A stretch of DNA of 35,658 nt from Gammaproteobacteria bacterium. Its GTDB lineage: Bacteria; Pseudomonadota; Gammaproteobacteria; Steroidobacterales; JABDMI01. Below are positions 6,612-15,179 of the stretch, in pieces. Both the position numbers and the translations under genes were made by a program. The notes beneath the pieces were generated by a model that ran no database searches, had not been told where the DNA came from, and saw only the letters and a list, made by a program, of their open reading frames with translations. Within the stretch, counting starts at the first letter, position 1, and every line of letters starts with the position of its first letter. The stretch is from contig JABDMI010000029.1 in assembly GCA_013001575.1 (NCBI GenBank), positions 68,792 to 104,449 of the forward strand, read 5' to 3'.

Positions 6612-8363
6612 CTATGACAAGCGTTCTGTGGCCAAGGCATTGCGATAGGGCAAGAACTCGATCAATGCGTCTTCTTCATGTTTGGCCTGTAACTCTTTCC
6701 AAAATTCAAAATCCAACACATCGGCATGATGTTGCATAAACACTTCCAGCGAGCGGCCTTCCAGGCCCAGAAACTCCGTGAACTGCTCCGGGAAAACGTC
6801 GTTGTCAGCCACATAGAACCAGGCGTCCGACGCCATCTGTTGTTCGTAACTCCGGGCTTTGGGAAATTTGCGAAAATTGCACTCTTGCAATAAACACAAC
6901 TCATCGTAATCGTAAAAGATAACCCGTCGATTACTGGTTACGCCAAAATTCTTCAGTAACAGATCGCCCGGAAAGATATTATTCGCAGCCAAGTCTTTTA
7001 TGGATTGCCCAAAGTCAACGATCACATCTTCAGCGGTTTCGTCATCGCATTGCTGCAAATACAAGTTCAGAGGTTGCATGCGGCGTTCAATGTATGAATG
7101 TTTGATAAGCAAATATTCATTTTGTATTTCAACCGAATTACCACAGGTTTTGAGTAATTCATCCAGTAATTTTTGTTCAAATCTGTCCAGCTTGAATCGT
7201 AAATGGCGGAACTCCTGAGCATCAACCAAGCGGCCGGCGCGATCTTTTTTGAAAACCAGTTGATAGCGTTGCATCACTTCTTTACGCGTGCTGGTTTTGG
7301 GATAACCAAATTTGTCACGAATGACCTTGAAAACAACATCGTATGAGGGCAGGGTAAACACCGCCATCACCAGACCCGCATCACCCGGTGCAATAATAAA
7401 CTGGTCTTTGGCTGTTTCCATGTGTTGCATTAAGTCACGATAGCGTTCGGTTTTGCCTTGTTTAGCACGACCAAGCACTGTGAAAAGCTCGGCCACCGGT
7501 TTATGGGGCAACAGCTCGTGCAAATAATCCACCATTTCCGAAACCGTTTCCAGATCCACATGAAAATACGAGCGCGTGTAACCAAACAGGATGCTGAAAT
7601 CCCGCTGGGTTTGAACCACCGCATCCACCTTGATACCGGTTTCAATATTCTTTAGCGCGATCGCAAATGGCACAGCCGTAGAATTAAAAACAATCTTGCC
7701 GACCAGATAGGCACGGGTGTTTTGGTAGAACACGGCTTGAATAATTTCGACGTGATGCAGTTCCCGTTCCGGATACGGGTCAAGGTTGTACTTTTTTACC
7801 TGATCTGATAAAAACTCGGCACTGTGCAATTTATCAATGTAATTTGCTTTAAACGCGTAGTTGTCCAGAACCTCGGCAAACAAGGATTGCAGATCGTTCT
7901 CATAGCGATAGCAAATACTAGGTACATTGTGTTGCACATTTTTAATCGGATCGAGGTCCAGAGCCACGAATTCCACTTGCGGGTTTGTGCCTTCGGTTTT
8001 GAACAGCCGACGCGTGATCGAATTGTAATAGGTTTTGGTAAACTCCTGTTCCTGGTACTCGCTGATCTCATGCACATAAGCGGATTTGATTTGCGCCCAA
8101 ACTGACGGGTCACTGGCGTGCCTGCCGAGTTCTTCACGCATTTCCTCAACCAGACGCCAGACCCATTCATCATAGAGTTCGATGCGCTTGGCCTGGTCGC
8201 GTTGGCTGGCGTACCAGTTTTGTGACTCAAAGCGGGCTTTAGCGCGCAGTGTGACGCTACGAAAATCCTGGTTGTAACCTAAAAAGCCGTTAAAGATCTC
8301 ACGCGCACAGTGTTGCATCAAGTTTGCATCCGGCTTGACGGTATTTAGGCCTGTATCATTCAT
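6612..8363 (-). CDS. aceK: Isocitrate dehydrogenase kinase/phosphatase
   Basis: AceK phosphorylates and dephosphorylates isocitrate dehydrogenase, directing carbon between the TCA cycle and the glyoxylate shunt. The 583-residue product matches the family length (E. coli 578). Recognisable elements are the N-terminal regulatory part (ARFESQNWYASQRDQ, RIELYDEWV), the nucleotide loop APGDAGLVMAVFTLPSYD with VVFKVIRDKFGYPK around residues 322-345, and GDLLLKNFGVTSNRRVIFYDYDE. I chose ATG 8363, which overlaps the upstream kinase by 8 nt; a longer frame continues to 8477 but only inside that gene. It is the last gene of a six-gene minus-strand unit. No isocitrate lyase or malate synthase gene is adjacent, unlike the E. 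coli aceBAK operon. Confidence 0.95.
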   Translation of the reverse strand: MNDTGLNTVKPDANLMQHCAREIFNGFLGYNQDFRSVTLRAKARFESQNWYASQRDQAKRIELYDEWVWRLVEEMREELGRHASDPSVWAQIKSAYVHEISEYQEQEFTKTYYNSITRRLFKTEGTNPQVEFVALDLDPIKNVQHNVPSICYRYENDLQSLFAEVLDNYAFKANYIDKLHSAEFLSDQVKKYNLDPYPERELHHVEIIQAVFYQNTRAYLVGKIVFNSTAVPFAIALKNIETGIKVDAVVQTQRDFSILFGYTRSYFHVDLETVSEMVDYLHELLPHKPVAELFTVLGRAKQGKTERYRDLMQHMETAKDQFIIAPGDAGLVMAVFTLPSYDVVFKVIRDKFGYPKTSTRKEVMQRYQLVFKKDRAGRLVDAQEFRHLRFKLDRFEQKLLDELLKTCGNSVEIQNEYLLIKHSYIERRMQPLNLYLQQCDDETAEDVIVDFGQSIKDLAANNIFPGDLLLKNFGVTSNRRVIFYDYDELCLLQECNFRKFPKARSYEQQMASDAWFYVADNDVFPEQFTEFLGLEGRSLEVFMQHHADVLDFEFWKELQAKHEEDALIEFLPYRNALATERLS

Positions 8364-9033
8364 TGCGATCGTAGGCACCTTCGCGGTCCTGCCATTTGAA
8401 AATCTTACGCGTAATAAACAAATACGCCCGCTTGCCGGTTTGTTTCCAGATACGGCTGGCAATTCCGGGTGTGGCAACCATGGCTTGTTCCCTGGCGCTC
8501 ATGTGTTCAGGACAAAATCCACGTTTGTGTTTGAGTAAATAACGGATATCTTCGCGCGCACAATAACGAAACCATTTGCTGCGTTTTTTAAAATGTCTAG
8601 CCAATTGAAAATCGACCAAGGCCGGTTTGCCAGCCGGGGTGACCAGCCAATTGGTTTCCTTGGCGAGGTCGTTGTGGGCAATTTTATGCAAATGCAAAGT
8701 GCGCAACAGGGCGAGGGCGTCTGAAAAATACGCCGCATGAGTAGGCTTGGCAATATGCATTGGTTCACCCTCTTGCCAGGAGCGCAACAATAGGCCTTTG
8801 TTCCAGTGTAGTAATTCAGGAATGTAGCCAGGCAGGTCGAGATGCTTTAATGCCCTGGCTTCACGATGCGCTAGATAGCGTGCTATCCAGCGTGTCCACC
8901 ATCGGGCTTTATTGGTATTTCTGCACACCAGCCACTGTTGGCTTGTGAGATCAAATTCCTTGCTAATCGTACCAAACAGGTCTGCCTTGAGTAATTGTTG
9001 GCGCGCAGGATCGAGGTTGAATGAGTCAAGCAT
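8356..9033 (-). CDS. InaA/Kdo-kinase-like small protein kinase
   Basis: A 225-residue protein with a reduced kinase fold. The catalytic loop is HNDLAKETNWL (HxDxxxxN pattern) and the metal motif is VDFQLA, with Gln replacing the Gly of DFG. The N-terminal lobe has a long basic/aromatic segment (ARWWTRWIARYLAHREARAL) ending in the Glu that could act as the helix-C partner. This pattern resembles the lipopolysaccharide kinase (InaA/WaaP/KdkA) and RIO-like groups; substrates may be a lipid A-core sugar or a protein. It lies 9 nt after the LplT-PlsC gene and overlaps aceK by 8 nt, so the two kinases are translationally coupled. The exact substrate is unknown. Confidence 0.75.
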   Translation of the reverse strand: MLDSFNLDPARQQLLKADLFGTISKEFDLTSQQWLVCRNTNKARWWTRWIARYLAHREARALKHLDLPGYIPELLHWNKGLLLRSWQEGEPMHIAKPTHAAYFSDALALLRTLHLHKIAHNDLAKETNWLVTPAGKPALVDFQLARHFKKRSKWFRYCAREDIRYLLKHKRGFCPEHMSAREQAMVATPGIASRIWKQTGKRAYLFITRKIFKWQDREGAYDRNE

Positions 9034-9042
9034 GTTGAATAA

Positions 9043-10914
9043 TTATTTTTCATCACCGCGAAGCGACAATACTTTTGCTTTAAGTATTTCTGCGGTTACC
9101 TCATTTGCAGGAATGGGGTCATCTGCGATCAACGTAATCCTGGACCAAAAGCGCCGTGGGAAACTTTGCATGGCCGAGCCATATTTACGACTGAAAAAGC
9201 TTCCCCATAAACCGCGCAAGGCCATAGGGACAACCGGAACCGGATTCTTTTCCAGTATTTTTTCTATGCCTTTTTTAAACGGCAACAGTTCACCGTCGCG
9301 GGTTATCGCGCCTTCCGGGAATAATCCAATCACATGACCGGCTTCAAGTTCCTTGGCAATGGTCTGGTAGGCATTTTCGAGCATTTTCGGGTCTTCTTTG
9401 TAAGATGCGATAGGAATGGCTTTTGCGGTTTTGAATAAAAAATTCAATATCGGGTTCTGGAATATCTTGTAATACATCACAAAGCGTACCGGTCGGCGTA
9501 TTTGTCCCGCCATGATCAAGGCATCGACAAAACTGATGTGATTGGACACCACAATAGCCGCACCCTCTTTGGGGATTTTATCCAGGTCGATGGATCTAAC
9601 CCGGTAAATCGTATTCATTAGTACCCAGACAATACAGCGCAACATGAACTCGGGTACCTGGTAATAAATAAAGATTGCCACAACCGCGTTCATTATTGCC
9701 AAGACCAAAAAGAACTGACTAATGCTCAAGCCGATAACACTCAGCATCAGGATGGCCACCACCGCTGACATCACCATGAAAAAGGCATTCAGGATGTTCA
9801 GAGCCGCAATAATGCGTGAGCGTTCATGCGTTTCAGTACGATGTTGCACCATGGCGTAGAGAGGCACAATGTACAGTCCGCCTGATACCCCGATCATGAA
9901 AATATCAAAGATCATGCGTTTAGATCCGCCCAGTGCAAGGAATTCTACAAAACCAACGGTTGTGCTGTGGGTGAACCCGATGGCGGCAAAAAACAGGTCA
10001 ACTCCAAAGACTGTTAAACCGATGGAGGCAATGGGCACCAGTCCGATCTCGATCACGTCACCGGAGAGTTTTTTACACATTAACGAGCCGACACCAATGC
10101 CGATCGAGAAAAACGACAATAACAGGGCAACCACGCCTTTATCACCATATAAGGTGCCTTTGGTGAACGCATGCAACTGCACCAGATACCCCGATCCCAA
10201 AAACCAGAACCAGGCAATGCCCATCATGGCCAATATGACGGAATAATCCTTGCGCGCACGCGTGAAAATGTCGCGGGCTTCTGTCAGCGGGTTCCAGTTA
10301 AAGCGCAGTTTGGGATTGGATGCGGGAATTTCCGGGATGCGACTCGCCGACAAATATCCGCTCACGGCAATAACTACAATGCCGATAGACAGGTATTGTT
10401 TGGTTCCGGCCGCACTGTTGCCACTCACATCACTGAGTAGCACGCCAACCAGAGTGCCCAGTAAAATGCCAACATAGGTGCCCATTTCAACCAAACCGTT
10501 GCCGGCCACCAGGTCTTTTTCTTCCAGCACCTGCGGAAGCAAGCTGTATTTGAGCGGTCCAAAAAATGACGACTGGGTGCCCATTAAGAACACCAAAGCG
10601 ATCAGGACCCAGTAAATATTAAAATAAAAAGCCACGGCCGCAATAGACATCAAACACACTTCCCAGATCTTGATAAAACGTATCAAGCGTGACTTTTCGT
10701 ATTTGTCGGCGACTTGTCCGGCATACACGGAAAACAGAAAAAACGGCAGAATGAACAAGCCAGCACTCAAGTTGGTCAGGATATCGTTATCAATTTCAAA
10801 TGCGGAAAAAGCCAAAATCACCAGCAGTGCGTTTTTATACACATTGTCATTAAAAGCACCCAAAAACTGGGTGACAAAATACGGACCAAAATGCTTGTGC
10901 AAAAGTAGTTTCAT
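9043..10914 (-). CDS. LplT-like lysophospholipid transporter fused to PlsC-type acyltransferase
   Basis: Two enzymes of phospholipid recycling in one 623-residue chain. Residues 1 to about 420 are a 12-helix MFS transporter of the LplT type (opening QFLGAFNDNVYKNAL; FGPLKYSLLPQVL), which flips lysophospholipids across the inner membrane. Residues about 430-620 are a 1-acylglycerol-phosphate acyltransferase domain with NHISFVD (HX4D catalytic motif) and FPEGAITRDG. Many homologs carry a third domain, an acyl-ACP synthetase as in Aas; it is absent here and the protein ends soon after the acyltransferase fold. The gene follows psd by 44 nt, which fits phosphatidylethanolamine synthesis and repair. 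Confident in both domains; the exact acyl donor is unknown. Confidence 0.9.
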   Translation of the reverse strand: MKLLLHKHFGPYFVTQFLGAFNDNVYKNALLVILAFSAFEIDNDILTNLSAGLFILPFFLFSVYAGQVADKYEKSRLIRFIKIWEVCLMSIAAVAFYFNIYWVLIALVFLMGTQSSFFGPLKYSLLPQVLEEKDLVAGNGLVEMGTYVGILLGTLVGVLLSDVSGNSAAGTKQYLSIGIVVIAVSGYLSASRIPEIPASNPKLRFNWNPLTEARDIFTRARKDYSVILAMMGIAWFWFLGSGYLVQLHAFTKGTLYGDKGVVALLLSFFSIGIGVGSLMCKKLSGDVIEIGLVPIASIGLTVFGVDLFFAAIGFTHSTTVGFVEFLALGGSKRMIFDIFMIGVSGGLYIVPLYAMVQHRTETHERSRIIAALNILNAFFMVMSAVVAILMLSVIGLSISQFFLVLAIMNAVVAIFIYYQVPEFMLRCIVWVLMNTIYRVRSIDLDKIPKEGAAIVVSNHISFVDALIMAGQIRRPVRFVMYYKIFQNPILNFLFKTAKAIPIASYKEDPKMLENAYQTIAKELEAGHVIGLFPEGAITRDGELLPFKKGIEKILEKNPVPVVPMALRGLWGSFFSRKYGSAMQSFPRRFWSRITLIADDPIPANEVTAEILKAKVLSLRGDEK

Positions 10915-10958
10915 GTTTGTTCCATTTTTATCTGTTCTTTATGCAATTGATAGCAGGC

Positions 10959-11822
10959 TTATTCTTCTTCGTTCGCACTGCTACTAGACAATTCGGCAAT
11001 ACATTCGCCCAAGCGAACTACGTCGAGATCTTTATCAAATATCAAGTCCGGGTTATCGCTTAACAGGATCACGGTAGAGCCCATATTAAATCTCCCCATT
11101 TCCTCACCGCGTCGCAAGCTTATATTTTTATCGACATATTCTTCATCAAAAGCGGTGCGGGGTTTCGCCGGGGTGATCTCACCCGCCCAAACGGTTTCTA
11201 TGCTACCCACGAAGACCGCACCCACCAACACCATGATTAATTTACCCAGTGCGGTTTCAAATTCGCACACGACCCGCTCATTGCGGGCAAACAAGGCATC
11301 CACATTGTCGGCAGTGGTTAAATTTACACTAAATAATTTACCCGGAATATATCGCATTTTTACCAATTTGCCATCGATGGGCATATGGATACGATGGTAA
11401 TTAAAAGGGGCGAGGTAAATGGTGCTGAAATTGCCATTGGCGTAGGTCTCGGCCCAAACACTGTCACCAAGCAGGCGCCTGGCGCTGTAATGCATGCCTT
11501 TGGCTTGAATGATCTGACCATTTTCTATGCGGTCAGATTGACTCATGGCACCATCTACGGGCGAACACAGAGTTTGTTGTGCCGAATGTATCGGGCGTGC
11601 GCCATCCATCAAGGCGCGAGTGAAAAAGTCATTAAAACTTTCAAAATCCAGCTCGTCTTTATGCCCGTAGTCGAGCATGTCGATATTGTATATTTTTACA
11701 AAATTCCGTATTAAAAAATTCTTGAACCAGGCCGTACGCACCCGAGCGATCTTATGCATAGTTCGCGATAAAAAATGTTGCGGAATAATATGTTGTAAAA
11801 AAATAAAAAATTTGTTGCGCAT
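10959..11822 (-). CDS. psd: Phosphatidylserine decarboxylase proenzyme
   Basis: Psd converts phosphatidylserine to phosphatidylethanolamine at the inner membrane, using a pyruvoyl group made by self-cleavage. The 287-residue protein shows the charge-relay Asp in SPVDGAMSQ, His in YHRIHMP, and the cleavage motif MGST with predicted cleavage between Gly248 and Ser249; E. coli has LGST, so Met for Leu is a mild variant. The alpha chain after cleavage would be about 39 residues. Amphipathic N-terminal residues (FFIFLQHIIPQHFLSR) fit membrane attachment. It follows the PCu(A)C gene by 15 nt on the minus strand. Confidence 0.96.
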   Translation of the reverse strand: MRNKFFIFLQHIIPQHFLSRTMHKIARVRTAWFKNFLIRNFVKIYNIDMLDYGHKDELDFESFNDFFTRALMDGARPIHSAQQTLCSPVDGAMSQSDRIENGQIIQAKGMHYSARRLLGDSVWAETYANGNFSTIYLAPFNYHRIHMPIDGKLVKMRYIPGKLFSVNLTTADNVDALFARNERVVCEFETALGKLIMVLVGAVFVGSIETVWAGEITPAKPRTAFDEEYVDKNISLRRGEEMGRFNMGSTVILLSDNPDLIFDKDLDVVRLGECIAELSSSSANEEE

Positions 11823-11837
11823 GGGAAGCCTTATTTA

Positions 11838-12272
11838 TTATTGTGTGCGTAAGGGAATTATGAAGCGTTGTTCGTCTTGTTGTTTAAATTTAAAAACCAG
11901 TTCAATTGACTCACGTATACTAATTTGCTCGGTTGCCTGCATTAACATAACGTGTTTGCCATTGGGGGCAAAAACTACTTTGCTGTTTGCCGGAATGTGA
12001 ACTTCATGCATGTGCCGCATACGCGACATGTTATTTTCAAATGTGCTTTCATGCAGCATCGCTTGAGAAAACTGCGGACTCTTGACATTGAGCAGGACCA
12101 GATCCGTAGCCGTATTATTGTGCAAGGTGAAATAGGCCGCGTAATGCTGCTGCAGGTTATTTCGCACCGGAATATAGGCATTGTCTAATTCAATCGGATT
12201 TCGTTCACACGCCAGCAAACTCAGCAATACGTAGGCGATGAGCAAGTGTAAAAAGTTTTTATGCAGTGTCAT
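11838..12272 (-). CDS. PCu(A)C-family periplasmic copper chaperone, lipoprotein
   Basis: PCu(A)C proteins hold Cu(I) in the periplasm and deliver it to the CuA centre of cytochrome c oxidase, with SCO proteins. The 144-residue protein carries the exact spacing of the copper motif H-X10-M-X21-H-X-M: His74, Met85, His107, Met109. The N-terminus is a lipoprotein signal (LLIAYVLLSLLAC) with lipidated Cys22, so it is membrane-anchored. The gene begins 6 nt after the SCO gene, a functional pair known from many aerobes. No oxidase subunit gene is in this window. Confidence 0.92.
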   Translation of the reverse strand: MTLHKNFLHLLIAYVLLSLLACERNPIELDNAYIPVRNNLQQHYAAYFTLHNNTATDLVLLNVKSPQFSQAMLHESTFENNMSRMRHMHEVHIPANSKVVFAPNGKHVMLMQATEQISIRESIELVFKFKQQDEQRFIIPLRTQ

Positions 12273-12278
12273 GACCGA

Positions 12279-12902
12279 TCAGGGGTATTTGGTTTCTGTA
12301 ATAATGCGGTAATCATCAGCCAGCGTTTCCAGAGCATTTGGGGCGGCAAGATTTCCAGTGTATATACCGGCGTATTCTCCATCAGGATTGAGGACAAAGA
12401 CAGCAGCGGTGTGATCAACCGTATAACTGCCATCCGGCAGGGCGTTATACGCATAAGCGACCCCGAGGAAATCGGTCAGTACCTGAATTTTATGCAATTC
12501 GCCAGTAAGCCCGATAATGTTGGTTTTAAAACTCGACACATAGGCCTGCATTTTTTCCGGCGTGTCACGCATCGGATCAACACTCACCAATACAATTTGC
12601 GGATTATGTTCTGGGTTTTTGATCCTGGATTGCAAGTTTTTTAACAGGCTCAAGGTGTTGGGGCACACATCGGGACAATTAGTAAAGCCAAAAAACAGCA
12701 AGGACCATTGTCCCTCGAGAATTTCATTGCCAACATTTTGCCCCGTATGGTCAAGCAGTTGAAAATCAGGTAAGGACCTGGCTGGAGTGAAGGCCAGAGT
12801 GTGGTCACTGAGAAGATGTTGTTTTTGCTGAAGCATTATGCTCACAGCAATACCCAGAACAAAACTCGAGAAAATTAAAATAAAAATTATAAATTTACGC
12901 AT
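12279..12902 (-). CDS. SCO1/SenC-family cytochrome oxidase assembly protein
   Basis: SCO proteins are membrane-anchored thioredoxin-fold proteins that insert or reduce copper at CuA during oxidase assembly. The 207-residue protein has one N-terminal helix (residues 4-24), the copper/redox motif FTNCPDVC (Cys76, Cys80), and the later conserved His in TVDHTAAVFVLNPDG. It heads the six-gene minus-strand unit SCO-PCu(A)C-psd-LplT/PlsC-InaA kinase-aceK. The spacer to the divergent prmB (12903-13037) must hold its promoter; a TACAAT on the minus strand near 12943-12948 is a possible -10 box. Confidence 0.93.
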   Translation of the reverse strand: MRKFIIFILIFSSFVLGIAVSIMLQQKQHLLSDHTLAFTPARSLPDFQLLDHTGQNVGNEILEGQWSLLFFGFTNCPDVCPNTLSLLKNLQSRIKNPEHNPQIVLVSVDPMRDTPEKMQAYVSSFKTNIIGLTGELHKIQVLTDFLGVAYAYNALPDGSYTVDHTAAVFVLNPDGEYAGIYTGNLAAPNALETLADDYRIITETKYP

Positions 12903-13006
12903 GGATCGCTAACAAAATTAAAAATGCAAGAATTACAGCCTGCATTGTATCTCGCTTTGCCTGTGTTACCATAAACTGCATAAATAATATCCGAGCTACA
13001 GCGGGC

Positions 13007-13012
13007 TATAAT
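13007..13012 (+). promoter_or_regulatory. Probable -10 element of prmB
   Basis: A perfect TATAAT ends 25 nt before the prmB ATG. The -35 region at 17 nt spacing (ATAATA, 12984-12989) is poor, so an activator may be needed, or the match is chance. Confidence 0.4.
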
Positions 13013-13037
13013 TGCTGCCCGACACCACAAACAGACT

Positions 13038-13925
13038 ATGTCCCAGCCAAGTATTGAACAAGTGATCGATCAGGTCGCGCATTTATTTTCACAAGTCGAC
13101 CTGCATTACGGGCATGGCACGGGTAATGCTTACGATGAAGCGGCCTGGGCCGTACATCATGTGTTGAATTTGCCTTTTGATCTGGATGAACAGGCCTATC
13201 AAGAGCAAGTTAGTGCGGAAGATCATAAAATGATCCAGACCTTGATGCGTTTGCGCATCCAAAGCCGCAAGCCAATGGCCTATCTCACGCATAAAATGTG
13301 GTTTGCCGGTCTGGAATTCTATGTCGATGAACGCACACTGGTGCCGCGTTCCCCAATTGCCGAACTCATATTGAATGAATTCAGCCCATGGCTGGATATT
13401 GATGCAAGCAGTAATGTGCTGGATCTGTGCACGGGAAGCGGTTGTATCGGTCTGGCAATTGCGCATTATTTTCCGCATCTGCATGTGACCGCCACTGATC
13501 TTTCACAAGATGCTCTGGACGTGGCGGAGATCAATTGTCAAAAACTCAATTTACAAGACCGGGTGCATTTGGTGCAAGCCGACCTGTTTGATGGCTTGCC
13601 GACGGAAACTTACGACCTGATCATCAGTAATCCACCCTATGTCCCAATTGATGCCATCAGTGCATTACCCGATGAATTTCAAACTGAACCTGAAATGGGG
13701 TTAGTCTCGGGCGGAGACGGATTGTTCCATGTGCAAAAAATCTTGCAAAATGCGAGTAATTACCTGAATGACAACGGGGTATTAATTGTTGAAGTCGGAT
13801 TATCCGCGGATGCATTGAGTAGTGCCTATCCCGAGTTACCTTTCATGTGGTTTGAGTTCGAGCACGGTGGTGAGGGTGTCTTTATGCTGACCGCCAAACA
13901 ATTAAAGGCATTCGCCAAACCTTAG
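13038..13925 (+). CDS. prmB: Ribosomal protein L3 N5-glutamine methyltransferase
   Basis: PrmB methylates a glutamine of ribosomal protein L3 during assembly of the large subunit. At 295 residues it has an N-terminal helical domain, a Rossmann SAM-binding motif (VLDLCTGSGCIGLAIA) and the substrate-glutamine motif ISNPPYV (NPPY). PrmB rather than its paralog PrmC is favoured by the N-terminal sequence (SIEQVIDQVAHLF, YGHGTGNAYDEAAW), by the length, and by its position before aroC, the usual place in gammaproteobacteria. It is transcribed away from the SCO gene. Confidence 0.93.
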   Translation: MSQPSIEQVIDQVAHLFSQVDLHYGHGTGNAYDEAAWAVHHVLNLPFDLDEQAYQEQVSAEDHKMIQTLMRLRIQSRKPMAYLTHKMWFAGLEFYVDERTLVPRSPIAELILNEFSPWLDIDASSNVLDLCTGSGCIGLAIAHYFPHLHVTATDLSQDALDVAEINCQKLNLQDRVHLVQADLFDGLPTETYDLIISNPPYVPIDAISALPDEFQTEPEMGLVSGGDGLFHVQKILQNASNYLNDNGVLIVEVGLSADALSSAYPELPFMWFEFEHGGEGVFMLTAKQLKAFAKP

Positions 13926-13935
13926 CAGTGAATAG

Positions 13936-13957
13936 CTATTGTCTTGCAAGACAATAG
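13936..13957. repeat. Perfect 22-bp palindrome between prmB and aroC
   Basis: CTATTGTCTTG (13936-13946) is followed directly by its reverse complement (13947-13957) with no spacer. As RNA it forms a 9-bp hairpin with a 4-nt loop. No T run follows on either strand, so it is not a standard terminator. It lies 11 nt after the prmB stop and about 55 nt before aroC, a good place for an operator or an mRNA-stabilising hairpin. Confidence 0.55.
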
Positions 13958-13998
13958 TCCATGCGAAAATTTATTGGGATATCTTTTTCAATTTCAAC

Positions 13999-14004
13999 GA
14001 TAAT
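13999..14004 (+). promoter_or_regulatory. Possible -10 element of aroC
   Basis: GATAAT ends 8 nt before the aroC ATG. TTGGGA at 13974-13979 could be a -35 box at a long 19-nt spacing. No Shine-Dalgarno sequence lies between, so the mRNA would be leaderless if this is used. Confidence 0.3.
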
Positions 14005-14012
14005 ACGCGGCT

Positions 14013-15101
14013 ATGTCAGGAAATACATTTGGTCAATTGTTTCGTGTCACCACTTTTGGTGAAAGTCACGGCCCCGCGATGGGTGCTGTGATCGATGGCT
14101 GTCCACCGCTAATGGAATTGATGGTGGAAGACTTTACTACCGATATTGACAGGCGTCGCACCGGTAAATCACGCTTTACCAGTCAACGCCGTGAAGCCGA
14201 TCAAGTTGAGATCCTGTCCGGGGTGTTTGAAGGCAAGACTACCGGCACACCCATTGCACTACTCATCCGGAATACCGACCAGCGTTCCCGCGATTACAGC
14301 AAGATCAAGGACTTGTACCGTCCTGGTCATGCCGATTACGTCTATGACCAAAAATATGGCATTCGGGACTATCGCGGTGGCGGTCGTTCCTCGGCGCGTG
14401 AGACCGTTATGCGAGTGGCTGCCGCGGTAATTGCAAAAAAATATTTACGCGAACAATTTGGCGTCGAATTTTACGGCTATGTGTCACAACTCGGCGAATT
14501 GGAACTGGCGGCGCCAGACCCGGCCAGTGCCAATGACAATCCGTTTTTTTGTGCCGATCCCTCACGCATTAAAGATTGTGAAGAATACATGCACGCCATG
14601 ATCAAGTCGGGCGATTCTATTGGCGCAGAACTAACCGTTGTAGCCAGTAAGGTTCCAGCTGGCCTGGGTTCGCCGGTGTTTCACAAGCTCGATGCGGAAA
14701 TCGCTTCTGCCTTAATGGGAATACAAGCGGTCAAGGCGGTTGGTATTGGCGATGGTCATCGTGTGGTGTCGCAAAAAGGTACTCAACATCGTGACGAAAT
14801 GCGCGCTTCAGCCGAATCTGCACAACCCGAGTTTTTAAGTAATTCCGCAGGTGGGATCCTGGGTGGCATTTCATCTGGACAAGATATTGTGACCACATTG
14901 GCAATTAAACCAACCTCCAGTTTGCGACTCAGTGGTCAAACCGTGAACGCCCAGGGTGAGAACGCCGATGTGATCACTACCGGTCGTCATGATCCCTGTG
15001 TGGGTTTGCGCGCCGTACCTATTGCGGAAGCTATGTTGGCCCTGGTTTTGATGGATCAGGTATTAATTCAGCGTGCCCAGAATCCTGGGTGGGGTCGCTA
15101 A
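14013..15101 (+). CDS. aroC: Chorismate synthase
   Basis: AroC makes chorismate from 5-enolpyruvylshikimate 3-phosphate, the last step of the shikimate pathway, and needs reduced FMN although the reaction is redox-neutral. The 362 residues match the family. Signatures: [12 protein letters not shown] at the N-terminus, GRSSARET in the FMN-binding region, GIGDGH, and [11 protein letters not shown]. The start is fixed by homology ([20 protein letters not shown]); there is no ribosome binding site before it. Confidence 0.97.
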   Translation: MSGNTFGQLFRVTTFGESHGPAMGAVIDGCPPLMELMVEDFTTDIDRRRTGKSRFTSQRREADQVEILSGVFEGKTTGTPIALLIRNTDQRSRDYSKIKDLYRPGHADYVYDQKYGIRDYRGGGRSSARETVMRVAAAVIAKKYLREQFGVEFYGYVSQLGELELAAPDPASANDNPFFCADPSRIKDCEEYMHAMIKSGDSIGAELTVVASKVPAGLGSPVFHKLDAEIASALMGIQAVKAVGIGDGHRVVSQKGTQHRDEMRASAESAQPEFLSNSAGGILGGISSGQDIVTTLAIKPTSSLRLSGQTVNAQGENADVITTGRHDPCVGLRAVPIAEAMLALVLMDQVLIQRAQNPGWGR

Positions 15102-15168
15102 GCTCTCAGGGTGCAAAAATTTCACTTTAGTTGTAATAGAAACTTTCTTTAATTAATCACTTCAAATC

Positions 15169-15174
15169 TAAAAT
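15169..15174 (+). promoter_or_regulatory. Possible -10 element of asd
   Basis: TAAAAT lies 5 nt before the asd ATG. The region has no Shine-Dalgarno sequence and no clear -35 box, so support is weak. Confidence 0.25.
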
Positions 15175-15179
15175 ACAGT

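Noticed and set aside
15102-15179. Possible terminator between aroC and asd
   Set aside because: The spacer is AT-rich but contains no stable stem followed by T.
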